Of a stretch of 64,000 nt of DNA, positions 54,617-63,567 are shown one piece after another. Under the pieces are notes generated by a model, which was not told the origin of the DNA, did not search any database, and saw nothing but the letters and a program-made list of their open reading frames with translations. Numbering within the stretch: the stretch's first letter is position 1; each line of letters begins with the position of its first letter. The stretch covers positions 1,426,001-1,490,000 of the forward strand of contig CALSQY010000001.1 of NCBI GenBank assembly GCA_943788615.1, given 5' to 3'. The translations under genes and the position numbers were made by a program. The DNA is from UBA4465 sp002292365 (GTDB taxonomy: Bacteria; Bacteroidota; Bacteroidia; Cytophagales; Cyclobacteriaceae).

Positions 54617-55000
54617 ATGAATAAAAGTAAGTTTATAGGAGAATACAGCATCAATGCATCACGGAAGATGTTGTTTCCTTATATCAGTACTGCATCTGGA
54701 CTTTCGCAGTGGTTCGCAGATGACGTCAATATCACGGAAGACAAAGTATATACTATGCTTTGGGATGGCGAGGTAAATAGGGCCAGAATTGTTTCGATCA
54801 AAGCCAATCAATATATTAAATTTGAGTTTGAGGGAGAAGACGATGACGATTTAAATTCCATCGAAATACGACTGGAAATGAATGAACTGACCCAAGAAGT
54901 TTACATAAAAATTACTGACTATTCTGATTTAGATGATCAGGAAGTCTCTGATCTGTGGGAGGGTTTGATACATGACTTGAAAGAAATTGTTGGTGGTTGA
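54617..55000 (+). CDS. START-like domain protein
   Basis: A 127-residue single-domain protein of the SRPBCC/START superfamily as found throughout Bacteroidota. It begins with a SKFIGEYSINASRKMLFPYIST strand and carries the ASGLSQWFADDVNI segment typical of AHSA1-like folds, an acidic EFEGEDDDDL loop, and a C-terminal helix (EVSDLWEGLIHDLKEIV) that closes the cavity. The ligand and function are unknown. It lies 50 bp upstream of the LptF/G permease gene, and conserved linkage of the two seems plausible, but I cannot confirm it here. Confidence 0.8.
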   Translation: MNKSKFIGEYSINASRKMLFPYISTASGLSQWFADDVNITEDKVYTMLWDGEVNRARIVSIKANQYIKFEFEGEDDDDLNSIEIRLEMNELTQEVYIKITDYSDLDDQEVSDLWEGLIHDLKEIVGG

Positions 55001-55019
55001 TCGTTATAAAATATCTTTG
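54987..55019 (+). promoter_or_regulatory. Putative promoter for the LptF/LptG gene
   Basis: TTGT (54987-54990), 21 nt, TATCTTTG (55012-55019), the latter a perfect -7 match. The -33 box overlaps the end of the START-like gene. The ATG at 55051 is 31 nt downstream. Confidence 0.5.
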
Positions 55020-55050
55020 TCTCTCATTTGAAGAGCATTGTTGAGGGAAA

Positions 55051-56706
55051 ATGAGGAGGCTAGATAAACTCATTCTTAAATCTTTTATTGGTCCGTTTTT
55101 CTTGACAACAATTGTTACGACATTTATTCTATTGGTCCAATATATGCTCAAATATTTCGATGATTTTGTCGGAAAAAATTTGGGATTCAAAGTTTTTGGG
55201 GAGTTACTTTTTTATTTCAGTATCAATATTCTTCCAAATGCACTTCCACTAGGTGTTTTGATTTCCTCTTTGATGACCTTTGGCAATCTGGGAGAAAATT
55301 TTGAATTATCAGCCATAAAAAGTGCTGGTATATCTCTTATTAGGACATTGAGACCTATATTTTTTTTCATTTTGACCTTGACAATAGCTGCATTTTTCTT
55401 TAATAATTACGTAGTTCCAGCAGCCAACCTTAAGGCGTATAGCCTGATCTACGACATCAAACATCAAAAACCTGCTTTAGATATTAAAAAAGGAGTTTTC
55501 TACAATGGTATTCCTAATTATAGTATCAAAGTCAACGAAAAATTCAATGATAACATTACATTAAAGGATGTTATGATCTATGATCATACACGTAAAAACG
55601 GTAATAATTTTGTCATTTTAGCCGATTCTTCAAGAATGTTTTCAATGTATAACGATAAGTATTTGAAATTAGAATTGTTCGATGGACAATATTTTAATCA
55701 GCAGGCGACCAAGAACAATCGGGTAGATCAATTTCAGCGCACTTCTTTCGATCAAATGTATATGATGTTTAGTCTATCTTCTTTTGATCTTAAAAGAACA
55801 AGGGAAGAGCTTTTTCAGAACAATAGACAAATGAAAAATATTGAGGAATTGACTTCAGATATCGATTCACTTCATTCGGAGCAAGAATTAGCATTAGTTG
55901 GATTACATGAATTTTCTAAAAATTATTTGTTCCATCGCCTGGATAGAGCACGTTTTCAAAAGAAGAATGAGAATAAAACCGATTCATCGAAGTTAAAAAC
56001 AAATACGCTGATCAAAAATAATGATAAACAGAACCGATCGAGAAAAGTAAAGACTTCTATGATTAATAGCAATCTTGTCACTTCTAGTTTTCAGGATGTA
56101 TCAGGAGATAGTATTATGCCCATTTCTTCATGGGAAAAAAATCGAAAAAACAAGGAATTAAATAATTATTTTCCAAAGAAGCAAAGTCCAAAATTGGCTC
56201 AGATGTCTTTAAAAGGCTTAGATTCTTTATTTACCACAGTCCGTAAAAAAGGTTTAATTCTGCAATGGGCGTTAACAAAGATTAGAGCCTATAAGGTTAA
56301 TATTTCAAGCAGTAAGTCTAAATTACAGCGACTTAGATTCGAATCGGAGCGATATAAAATCGCCAAATTTAAAAAATACAGTCAGGCTTTTGCTTGTATG
56401 GTTATGTTTTTGATAGGAGCACCGCTTGGTGCCATTATCAAGAAAGGAGGGCTAGGTTTTCCAGTAATTATTTCCATTTTTTTTTATATTTTTTATTATG
56501 TAGCCAGCATACTCAGTGAGAAGTGGGCCGTCGCTGGTTTTGTTAATGGTGCTTATTCTGTTTGGATGGCAGACTTGATCCTAATGCCCATCGGTCTGTT
56601 TTTTTTGAGACAAGCTAGGGTGGATGCGCGACTTTTCGATAATGATTATTATTCAGTGGTGATTGATAAGTTTAAACAACGCCTGTTCAAAAAATTAAAA
56701 CATTAA
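55051..56706 (+). CDS. LptF/LptG-family lipopolysaccharide export permease
   Basis: A 551-residue YjgP/YjgQ-type permease. With LptB and its partner it extracts LPS from the inner membrane. Three N-terminal helices (about 12-32, 55-75 and 98-125) flank NILPNALPLGVLISSLMTFGNLGENFELSAIKSAG. The periplasmic part starts with the jellyroll (VFYNGIPNYSIKVNEKF) and then contains an extra Lys/Ser-rich insertion (about 255-430) absent from E. coli LptF. C-terminal helices follow (about 448-530, GAPLGAIIKKGGLGFPVI). The length is far above the 360 residues of E. coli LptF/G. LptF or LptG cannot be distinguished. Confidence 0.9.
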   Translation: MRRLDKLILKSFIGPFFLTTIVTTFILLVQYMLKYFDDFVGKNLGFKVFGELLFYFSINILPNALPLGVLISSLMTFGNLGENFELSAIKSAGISLIRTLRPIFFFILTLTIAAFFFNNYVVPAANLKAYSLIYDIKHQKPALDIKKGVFYNGIPNYSIKVNEKFNDNITLKDVMIYDHTRKNGNNFVILADSSRMFSMYNDKYLKLELFDGQYFNQQATKNNRVDQFQRTSFDQMYMMFSLSSFDLKRTREELFQNNRQMKNIEELTSDIDSLHSEQELALVGLHEFSKNYLFHRLDRARFQKKNENKTDSSKLKTNTLIKNNDKQNRSRKVKTSMINSNLVTSSFQDVSGDSIMPISSWEKNRKNKELNNYFPKKQSPKLAQMSLKGLDSLFTTVRKKGLILQWALTKIRAYKVNISSSKSKLQRLRFESERYKIAKFKKYSQAFACMVMFLIGAPLGAIIKKGGLGFPVIISIFFYIFYYVASILSEKWAVAGFVNGAYSVWMADLILMPIGLFFLRQARVDARLFDNDYYSVVIDKFKQRLFKKLKH

Positions 56707-56710
56707 AGAG

Positions 56711-56742
56711 TTTGTATTCAAATTTAGTATTGATTAAATTTG
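56711..56742 (+). promoter_or_regulatory. Consensus promoter for rpsO-pnp
   Basis: TTTG (56711-56714), 20 nt, TAAATTTG (56735-56742): an exact fit to TTTG-N19-21-TAnnTTTG. The predicted transcript has a roughly 40-nt leader before the rpsO ATG at 56791. Confidence 0.72.
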
Positions 56743-56790
56743 CGCGTTATTGAAACGTATTAATTCATAAAGTTAATTTTTAAGAAATAA

Positions 56791-57060
56791 ATGTATATAA
56801 CAGCAGAGAAAAAACAAGAGTTTTTCAAAACACATGGTAAGGGAATGCAAGACACTGGCACATCGGAGTCTCAAATTGCTTTATTTACCTACCGCATTAA
56901 CCACCTTACAGATCATCTGAAGGTGAATAAAAAAGACCACTCAACGCGTCTAGGGTTGTTGAAGTTGGTAGGAAAGCGGAGGAGACTTCTCGACTTTCTC
57001 TACAAAAATGAAATTGAGAGATATCGTGCTATCATAGCCAAACTCAATCTAAGAAAGTAA
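56791..57060 (+). CDS. rpsO: 30S ribosomal protein S15
   Basis: An 89-residue S15, which binds 16S rRNA early in small-subunit assembly. The family core GTSESQIALFTYRINHLTDHLKVN and KKDHSTRLGLLKLVGKRRRLLDFL is present, and length is exactly typical. It is followed by a terminator-like hairpin and pnp, the order conserved in many bacteria. Confidence 0.98.
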   Translation: MYITAEKKQEFFKTHGKGMQDTGTSESQIALFTYRINHLTDHLKVNKKDHSTRLGLLKLVGKRRRLLDFLYKNEIERYRAIIAKLNLRK

Positions 57061-57069
57061 CAATATTTT

Positions 57070-57100
57070 AAGGGAGCTGATTCAAGGTTCCCTTTTTTTT
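57070..57100 (+). terminator. Hairpin with T-run between rpsO and pnp
   Basis: AAGGGA (57070-57075) pairs with TCCCTT (57089-57094) and is followed by T8. The stem is short, so it probably attenuates rather than fully stops transcription into pnp. It may also be a processing site, as the rpsO-pnp gap is in other bacteria. Confidence 0.6.
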
Positions 57101-57124
57101 CAAATTTTGATTTAATAAAAAATT

Positions 57125-59242
57125 ATGCTTCCATCATTTAAGCAAAAAACATTTTCATTACCTAATGGTACTTCTATCACCATCGAAACAGGTAAATTAG
57201 CTAAACAGGCAGACGGATCAGCCGTCATAAGAGTGGGTGACATGATGTTGCTAGCTACCGTAGTATCCAAAAAAAGCGCTGGGGATAATGTTGATTTTCT
57301 TCCATTATCGGTTGATTATCAAGAGAAATTCGCTGCGGCAGGAAAAATACCAGGAGGATTTCTAAAAAGAGAAAGTAGGCTTTCTGATTATGAAATTCTT
57401 ATATGTAGACTGGTAGATAGGGCTCTAAGACCTTTGTTTCCTGATGATTACCACGCAGATACACAGGTAATGATAAGTCTTATTTCGGCAGATCCAAAGA
57501 TCATGCCTATAGCTTATGCTGCCCTGGCAGCTTCTGCTGCATTGGCTGTTTCAGACATACCTTTTAATGGACCCATTTCAGAAGCCAAGGTAGCTCAAGT
57601 AGCAGGTGCTTATGTAGTAAACCCCTCTGTAGAACAAAGCGCAGAGGCCAAAATGGAGTTGATTGTAGCAGGTTCGGCTGACAATATCACAATGGTAGAA
57701 GGTGAGTGTAAAGAGGTTCAGGAAGCCGAAATGCTTGAAGCGATTAAAGTAGCGCATGAGGCGATCAAAATCCAATGTGCCGCTCAACTTGAGTTAGCTC
57801 AAGAGGTTGGAGCCACCGAAAAGCGTACTTACGATCATGAAAATCATGATTTACCATTGGATGACATGATCAAGGCAACTTGCTATGATCAGTGTTATGC
57901 CGTGGCTAAGGAAGGTATTTCCAACAAAGAAATACGTAAAGAAAAGTTTGGTGCCATCATTGATACGTTTGTTGATGGATTAGAAGAGGATCATCAGTAT
58001 GATGATTTTTTGATAAGAAAATATTACCATGATGTCCAAAAGGATGCGATTAGAAATTATGTGATGGACTCAAGGGTGAGATTAGATGGCAGGCAATTAG
58101 ATGAAATCCGACCTATTTGGAGTGAAATAGATTATTTACCAGGTGCACATGGTTCTGCAGTTTTTACTAGAGGTGAAACTCAATCATTGACCTCCGTTAC
58201 TTTAGGATCTAAAGTAGATGAGCAAATGATTGATGGTGCCATGCATTCAGGATACAACAAATTCATTCTGCACTATAATTTTCCAGGATTTTCTACGGGA
58301 GAAGTAAGACCAAATAGAGGTCCGGGAAGAAGAGAGGTAGGACATGGAAATTTAGCCATGAGGGCTTTAAAGCCTGTACTTCCTTCAGAAAGTCCTTACA
58401 CCATCAGAATTGTTTCAGACATACTCGAATCTAATGGATCTTCATCGATGGCTACAGTTTGCGCAGGTACATTGGCTTTGATGGACGCTGGAATCCAGAT
58501 AACCAAACCCGTATCGGGGATAGCTATGGGAATGATTTCTGAAAAAGACGGTTCTCGTTATTCGGTACTTTCGGACATTTTAGGGGATGAAGATCATTTA
58601 GGAGACATGGACTTTAAGGTTACTGGTACACGAGATGGCATCACCGCTTGTCAGATGGATATTAAAGTAGATGGTTTGTCGTATGATATTCTTGAAGAAG
58701 CTATGGAGCAGGCCAAGAAAGGAAGACTGCACATCCTAGACAAGATTACAGATACTATTGAAGTGCCAAGGGCTGAAATGAAACCAAATGCCCCACGATT
58801 GATTTCTATTGTCATCGATAGAGATATGATTGGTGCAGTGATCGGGCCTGGAGGTAAAGTAGTCCAAGAAATTCAGCGTGAGACCGGTGCTACGGTGGTT
58901 ATCGAGGAAACACCCAAAGGAGGATTAGTGAATATTTTTGCAGTCAATAAAGAGGTACTAGATAAGGCAGCCAATTGGGTCAAAGGAATCGTTGCTATGC
59001 CTGAAGAGGGAGAAGTATATGATGGTAAAGTTAAGTCTATCATGCCATTTGGTGCTTTTATTGAATTCATGCCAGGTAAGGATGGCCTACTCCATATCTC
59101 TGAAGTGAAGTGGGAGAGATTAGAGAAAATGGAAGGTATCATGGAGGTAGGAGAAGAAGTGAAAGTAAAGCTGATCGAGATCGATAAAAAGACGGGTAAA
59201 TACCGATTGTCAAGAAAGGTTCTACTACCTAAGCCTGAATAA
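57125..59242 (+). CDS. pnp: Polyribonucleotide nucleotidyltransferase (PNPase)
   Basis: A 705-residue trimeric 3'-5' exoribonuclease using phosphate. The two RNase PH domains span about 1-230 and 310-545; the second has FTRGETQSLTSVTLG and YNFPGFSTGEVRPNRGPGRREVGHG. The KH domain (about 555-620) shows VIGPGGKVVQEIQRETGA. The S1 domain (about 625-695) shows YDGKVKSIMPFGAFIEF and KDGLLHISEV. All parts are present and in the usual order. Confidence 0.97.
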   Translation: MLPSFKQKTFSLPNGTSITIETGKLAKQADGSAVIRVGDMMLLATVVSKKSAGDNVDFLPLSVDYQEKFAAAGKIPGGFLKRESRLSDYEILICRLVDRALRPLFPDDYHADTQVMISLISADPKIMPIAYAALAASAALAVSDIPFNGPISEAKVAQVAGAYVVNPSVEQSAEAKMELIVAGSADNITMVEGECKEVQEAEMLEAIKVAHEAIKIQCAAQLELAQEVGATEKRTYDHENHDLPLDDMIKATCYDQCYAVAKEGISNKEIRKEKFGAIIDTFVDGLEEDHQYDDFLIRKYYHDVQKDAIRNYVMDSRVRLDGRQLDEIRPIWSEIDYLPGAHGSAVFTRGETQSLTSVTLGSKVDEQMIDGAMHSGYNKFILHYNFPGFSTGEVRPNRGPGRREVGHGNLAMRALKPVLPSESPYTIRIVSDILESNGSSSMATVCAGTLALMDAGIQITKPVSGIAMGMISEKDGSRYSVLSDILGDEDHLGDMDFKVTGTRDGITACQMDIKVDGLSYDILEEAMEQAKKGRLHILDKITDTIEVPRAEMKPNAPRLISIVIDRDMIGAVIGPGGKVVQEIQRETGATVVIEETPKGGLVNIFAVNKEVLDKAANWVKGIVAMPEEGEVYDGKVKSIMPFGAFIEFMPGKDGLLHISEVKWERLEKMEGIMEVGEEVKVKLIEIDKKTGKYRLSRKVLLPKPE

Positions 59243-59299
59243 ATATTAGGAAGAAACCCCTTAGGGATTTCTCCTTGCATGACGGGACATAACAAAAAA

Positions 59300-59331
59300 G
59301 GATCATCTTTCAATGAAAGGAGACTTTTTTT
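59300..59331 (+). terminator. Rho-independent terminator after pnp
   Basis: TCTTTC (59306-59311) pairs with GAAAGG (59315-59320; one G-U), with outer pairs TC/GA beyond one mismatch, followed by T7 (59325-59331). A second small hairpin with GAAACCC/GGGATTTC arms lies just before it (about 59254-59272). Confidence 0.6.
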
Positions 59332-59852
59332 GTTTGTTATGTTTACATCTCGCCATGATCTTGAACATCTCACTCAAAAGAAATATATCGATGTTTTAGG
59401 ATAGTGCTTACATAAAATTTACGTAAAGATTCAATTGAATGGGGTGAACTCGTACTCATTATTTAGGGTCATCGCTATGTGTGCACCAAATAAATGCCTG
59501 ATATCCATTACCTGGTCAATTTTCCACTATAATCTCTTTATTCCATGGCTTATAAGCTATGTTCATCTCTCCTTTAGAGGTTATCTAAAGTCATTAATAG
59601 ATATTAAGTATTTGATAGGAGTAGATATAAATTATTTTATTTATTTGGACACGGTAGACTGAAATGCTATTTTTTTTGCCAAAAAAAGCATATTTTAAGA
59701 TGATTTAATAGCACAAAAATTGTCGTTCAAGTATTTTTTTGATAGAAAAGGTACTTTTTGATTTCAATCTATTCATTAATTTTAAAAAAGAATACGTTGT
59801 ATCTTATAGGCTTTATAAGACCTAACTTAAAGTGATTATTGGTTAACAGCAT
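59332..59852. other. Intergenic region upstream of the DUF885 peptidase gene
   Basis: About 520 bp of AT-rich DNA. A 75-codon open frame (59435-59662) has no recognisable domain and looks like chance. No RNA gene or repeat is seen. Confidence 0.5.
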
Positions 59853-61580
59853 ATGAAAAAATCAAAATACTTTTTAGGTTTAATAGTTGTAATTACACTT
59901 AGTTGCCAAGCACCATCTGTAGATGATAAACAGAAGTTAACGGACTTGATAGATACCTTTCAAGAACATAAGGGATTTGATAGAATACGTTATCCGCTGG
60001 GACTTTACACGAAAGCATATCATGCCCAAGAAGCTCAATTTGCTGATAGCTTAAAGCGTGAACTTGCTCAACTTTCTACTATGAAATTTGATGAAAATGA
60101 CCAAATTTCAGCTGTTTTACTCGCTTTTGTCCTACAAGAAAAAATAGATTTCTATAGCTATGATAGGTATTTAAATCCCATCCTATCAGATGCTGGATTT
60201 CACAGCAATCTTACTTACGAGGTAAAACCTTTAAATGATTTTGAACAAGTGAAGTCTTATTTAAATAAATTGAATGCAATACCAGAATTTGTAGACCAGC
60301 ATTTCATTAATCTACGAGCAGGTCTGGAAAAAGGGCTTTCTCAGCCCTTGGTCATTTTTGAGGGATATCAGTCTACTTATGAAGATCACATTGTTTCATC
60401 ATACGATCAAAGCTATTACTATGAACCTTTCAAAAAGTTGCCAAAAGGGTTAACCCAAGCCCAACAAGATTCGGTCTTAGCAGCTGCTAAATTGGCCATT
60501 GAGACTCAGGTGATTCCACAGTTTGTAAGGATTAAAGATTTTTTTGAGTCGGTATATTTACCTAATACCAGAACAACTCTCGGTATTTCTGAAACGCCAA
60601 ATGGCCATGAATATTATCAGAATCGAATTGATTTTTATACCACCAGTACCGAGTATACTGCAGAGAGTATTCATCAAATAGGACTGAATGAGGTCAATAG
60701 AATCAGGACTGAGATGGAGCAGGTTATTGAAGATTTAAAATTTAAAGGGAGTTTTGAAGATTTTTTAACTTTTCTGAGAACGGATAAGCAGTTTTATGCT
60801 ACCACGCCCAAGGAATTATTGATGATTGCTCGTGACATGGCCAAACGGGTGGATGCTCAGTTGCCTCGCTTTTTTAAGACGCTCCCACGTAAACCATATG
60901 GTGTAGTACCGGTTCCTGATGCCATTGCACCAAAATATACTGGGGGAAGATATGTTGGGACTGATGCTGAGAGCACAGAACCTGGATATTATTGGGTCAA
61001 CACTTATAATTTACCCAGTAGAACCTTATATACCCTTCCTTCGCTCACTGTACATGAAGCCGTTCCTGGGCATCATTTGCAAGGAAGCTTAAATGCTGAG
61101 TTAGGAGGAAGTATACCCCAATTTAGACGTGATTTATATCTTTCAGCTTATGGAGAAGGTTGGGGCTTATACAGTGAGTTTCTGGCTGAAGAAATGGGTA
61201 TGTATACTACGCTGTATGAGCAGTTTGGAAAGTTAACGTACGAAATGTGGCGGGCCTGCAGATTGGTGGTAGATACGGGCATTCATGCCAAAGGCTGGAG
61301 AAGAGATCAAGTAGTTCATTTCATGTCGGTGAATACCGCGCTGTCGCTGCATGAAATCAATACAGAAACAGATCGATATATCTCGTGGCCAGGTCAGGCT
61401 TTATCTTATAAGATAGGTGAATTGAAAATACGAGAATTGCGTCAAAAAGCAGAAGAATCACTTGGCACTACGTTTGATATTCGTGACTTTCATGAGGTTA
61501 TATTGGCACAAGGCACCGTCACCCTGCCTATCATGGAGTTGAGGGTTCAGGCTTATATCGACGCGCAGGGGCTTAATTAA
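59853..61580 (+). CDS. DUF885-family metallopeptidase-like lipoprotein
   Basis: A 575-residue protein with a signal peptide and lipobox (VVITLSC, Cys19). The DUF885 family motif HEAVPGHHLQG (about 401-411) supplies likely zinc ligands in a HExxxxHH arrangement, and AYGEGWGLYSEFLAEEMG downstream gives the third ligand region. Family members include dipeptidyl- or oligopeptidase-type enzymes in Gram-negative bacteria; the substrate is unknown. It is probably exported to the periplasm or surface. Transcribed alone. Confidence 0.87.
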   Translation: MKKSKYFLGLIVVITLSCQAPSVDDKQKLTDLIDTFQEHKGFDRIRYPLGLYTKAYHAQEAQFADSLKRELAQLSTMKFDENDQISAVLLAFVLQEKIDFYSYDRYLNPILSDAGFHSNLTYEVKPLNDFEQVKSYLNKLNAIPEFVDQHFINLRAGLEKGLSQPLVIFEGYQSTYEDHIVSSYDQSYYYEPFKKLPKGLTQAQQDSVLAAAKLAIETQVIPQFVRIKDFFESVYLPNTRTTLGISETPNGHEYYQNRIDFYTTSTEYTAESIHQIGLNEVNRIRTEMEQVIEDLKFKGSFEDFLTFLRTDKQFYATTPKELLMIARDMAKRVDAQLPRFFKTLPRKPYGVVPVPDAIAPKYTGGRYVGTDAESTEPGYYWVNTYNLPSRTLYTLPSLTVHEAVPGHHLQGSLNAELGGSIPQFRRDLYLSAYGEGWGLYSEFLAEEMGMYTTLYEQFGKLTYEMWRACRLVVDTGIHAKGWRRDQVVHFMSVNTALSLHEINTETDRYISWPGQALSYKIGELKIRELRQKAEESLGTTFDIRDFHEVILAQGTVTLPIMELRVQAYIDAQGLN

Positions 61581-61753
61581 TTGATTTCAAATTTTTCTCT
61601 TAATTTAAACATTTGTCATAAAGTCATCCTTTGATTTCTTCACTAAGTGTTTGTGAAATTTATTAAAAAATAAGGGGTAGGAGTATTCCCTATCTTATAT
61701 TTGTATTCGGAAATTGAAGTACAAGCATTTCAGCATTTTTTTACAACGAATAT

Positions 61754-62722
61754 ATGAAGGAGGAAGATACAACAAACGAGCATGTTCAAGTTTTGATTAT
61801 TGGTTCAGGCCCTGCCGGGTACACTGCTGCCATTTATGCTGCTCGGGCAGGTTTAAAGCCAGTTTTGTACACGGGAGCTGAGCCAGGAGGACAACTAACA
61901 ATCACTACAGATGTAGAAAATTATCCGGGTTATCCTGAGGGGGTGACTGGCCCTCAGATGATGGTTGAATTTCAAAAACAGGCAGAGCGTTTTGATACGG
62001 ATGTTCGTTATGGAGTAGTAACGGATGTAGACTTTTCTGGATGGCCTCATGAAGTTACCATTGATGGTAAGAAAAAAATGAAAGCTGATTCGGTCATTAT
62101 ATCTACTGGAGCTTCTGCCAAATGGCTAGGCTTAGCCGATGAAACAAGGCTCAATGGACAGGGTGTTTCTGCTTGTGCCGTTTGTGATGGCTTCTTCTTT
62201 AAAGGACAAGACGTTGCTGTTGTGGGTGCAGGAGATACAGCCGCTGAGGAAGCTTCTTATCTCTCCAAGTTGGCCAATAAGGTATATATGATTGTGAGAA
62301 GAGATGAGATGCGGGCTTCTAAAATTATGCAGCAGCGAGTATTTAATGCTAAAAATATTGAAATACTTTGGAATACTGAAACTGAAGGATTGATCGGAGA
62401 AAATCAAGTGGAAGGTGTCGCGATTTTCAATAATAAAACAGGAGAAAAAAGAGTTTTAAATGCAACAGGTTTTTTCGTAGCCATTGGACACAAGCCCAAT
62501 ACGGAGATTTTTGAATCTGTATTAGATCTTGACGAGAGTGGTTACATCATTACAACACCTGGAACTTCTAAAACTCAAATTGAAGGAGTTTTTGCTACAG
62601 GTGATGCTCAAGATAGAATCTACAGACAGGCGGTGACGGCAGCAGGAAGTGGCTGTATGGGGGCTTTAGATGCCGAAAGGTTCCTAGCTCAAAAAGAGGT
62701 CGACTTGGCAGAAGTAACCTAA
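61754..62722 (+). CDS. trxB: Thioredoxin-disulfide reductase
   Basis: A 322-residue FAD/NADPH enzyme that reduces thioredoxin. The FAD motif IGSGPAGYTAAIYAARAGL, redox-active ACAVCDG (Cys pair near 139-142), the NADPH motif VGAGDTAAEEASYL and the C-terminal GVFATGDAQD are intact. A TATATTTG -7 element (61696-61703) lies 50 nt upstream, without a clear -33 box. It is followed 2 bp later by bshB1, so disulfide reduction and bacillithiol synthesis appear co-transcribed. Confidence 0.97.
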   Translation: MKEEDTTNEHVQVLIIGSGPAGYTAAIYAARAGLKPVLYTGAEPGGQLTITTDVENYPGYPEGVTGPQMMVEFQKQAERFDTDVRYGVVTDVDFSGWPHEVTIDGKKKMKADSVIISTGASAKWLGLADETRLNGQGVSACAVCDGFFFKGQDVAVVGAGDTAAEEASYLSKLANKVYMIVRRDEMRASKIMQQRVFNAKNIEILWNTETEGLIGENQVEGVAIFNNKTGEKRVLNATGFFVAIGHKPNTEIFESVLDLDESGYIITTPGTSKTQIEGVFATGDAQDRIYRQAVTAAGSGCMGALDAERFLAQKEVDLAEVT

Positions 62723-62724
62723 TA

Positions 62725-63450
62725 ATGGAGCCCATGAAATTGGATATATTGGCCATATCAGCGCATCCCGATGACATAGAACTTTCTTGTAGTGGGACGC
62801 TTATCGCACATAAGAGCCAGGGCTACACAACAGGAATATTAGATCTGACTGAAGGTGAGATGAGTACGCGTGGGACGCCTGCAACAAGGCAAAAAGAGTC
62901 TGCTGAGGCTTCTGAAATCATGGGACTTTCTATGCGCGAGAATCTGGGCTTATCTGACGCTAAATTTGATTTGAGCTTTGAAAATCAATTGCGTGTGATC
63001 AAGGTGTTGCGAAAGTTCCGACCGGAAATCATACTCGCCAATGCACTTTACGATCGACATCCTGACCATGTACGTGCGGCAGAACTCATCGAGGAAGCAG
63101 TCTTTAAATCTGGTTTAGTCAAAATCGAGACAGAAGACGAAAAAAGAATTCAATCGCCTTGGAGACCTAAAAAAGTTTACCATTATATCCAAAGTGTCTC
63201 CTTAGAACCTGACTTTATTTGTGATATAACAGCTCATATGGAGGAGAAGATGGCGGCCATCAGAGTTTTCAAATCTCAATTTTTTGATCCAAAAAGTAAG
63301 GAGCCCGATACTTATATTTCAAATCCGGATTTTTTGAAGCTCATCGAAGCGCGTTCGCGTGAATGGGGCCATCGGATTGGTGTTTCTTTTGGTGAAGGCT
63401 TTGTTCAACGGCAGTCGTTAGGAGTTAAAAATTTATTTGATTTGGTCTGA
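62725..63450 (+). CDS. bshB1: Bacillithiol biosynthesis deacetylase BshB1
   Basis: A 241-residue PIG-L-family zinc deacetylase. The metal motif AISAHPDDIELSC (about 11-23) and the DRHPDHVRAAELI segment are diagnostic. The GEMSTRGTPATRQKE region is typical of BshB1, which removes acetate from GlcNAc-malate in bacillithiol synthesis. The ATG at 62725 is taken; an in-frame ATG at 62734 is also possible. Position directly after trxB supports a thiol-redox role. Confidence 0.92.
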   Translation: MEPMKLDILAISAHPDDIELSCSGTLIAHKSQGYTTGILDLTEGEMSTRGTPATRQKESAEASEIMGLSMRENLGLSDAKFDLSFENQLRVIKVLRKFRPEIILANALYDRHPDHVRAAELIEEAVFKSGLVKIETEDEKRIQSPWRPKKVYHYIQSVSLEPDFICDITAHMEEKMAAIRVFKSQFFDPKSKEPDTYISNPDFLKLIEARSREWGHRIGVSFGEGFVQRQSLGVKNLFDLV

Positions 63451-63567
63451 TGCGAAGGCATGTCGTTGCCTGTTTACTTAAATATGTAAAAATCATCACT
63501 GATTCCTTATGATATTAAGGTTGAACAATCATTATCTTCAACTCCCTCTATTTAAATATGCAGCACT

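Noticed and set aside
59435..59662. A 75-codon open frame in the gap after pnp
   Set aside because: No recognisable family and no supporting signals.
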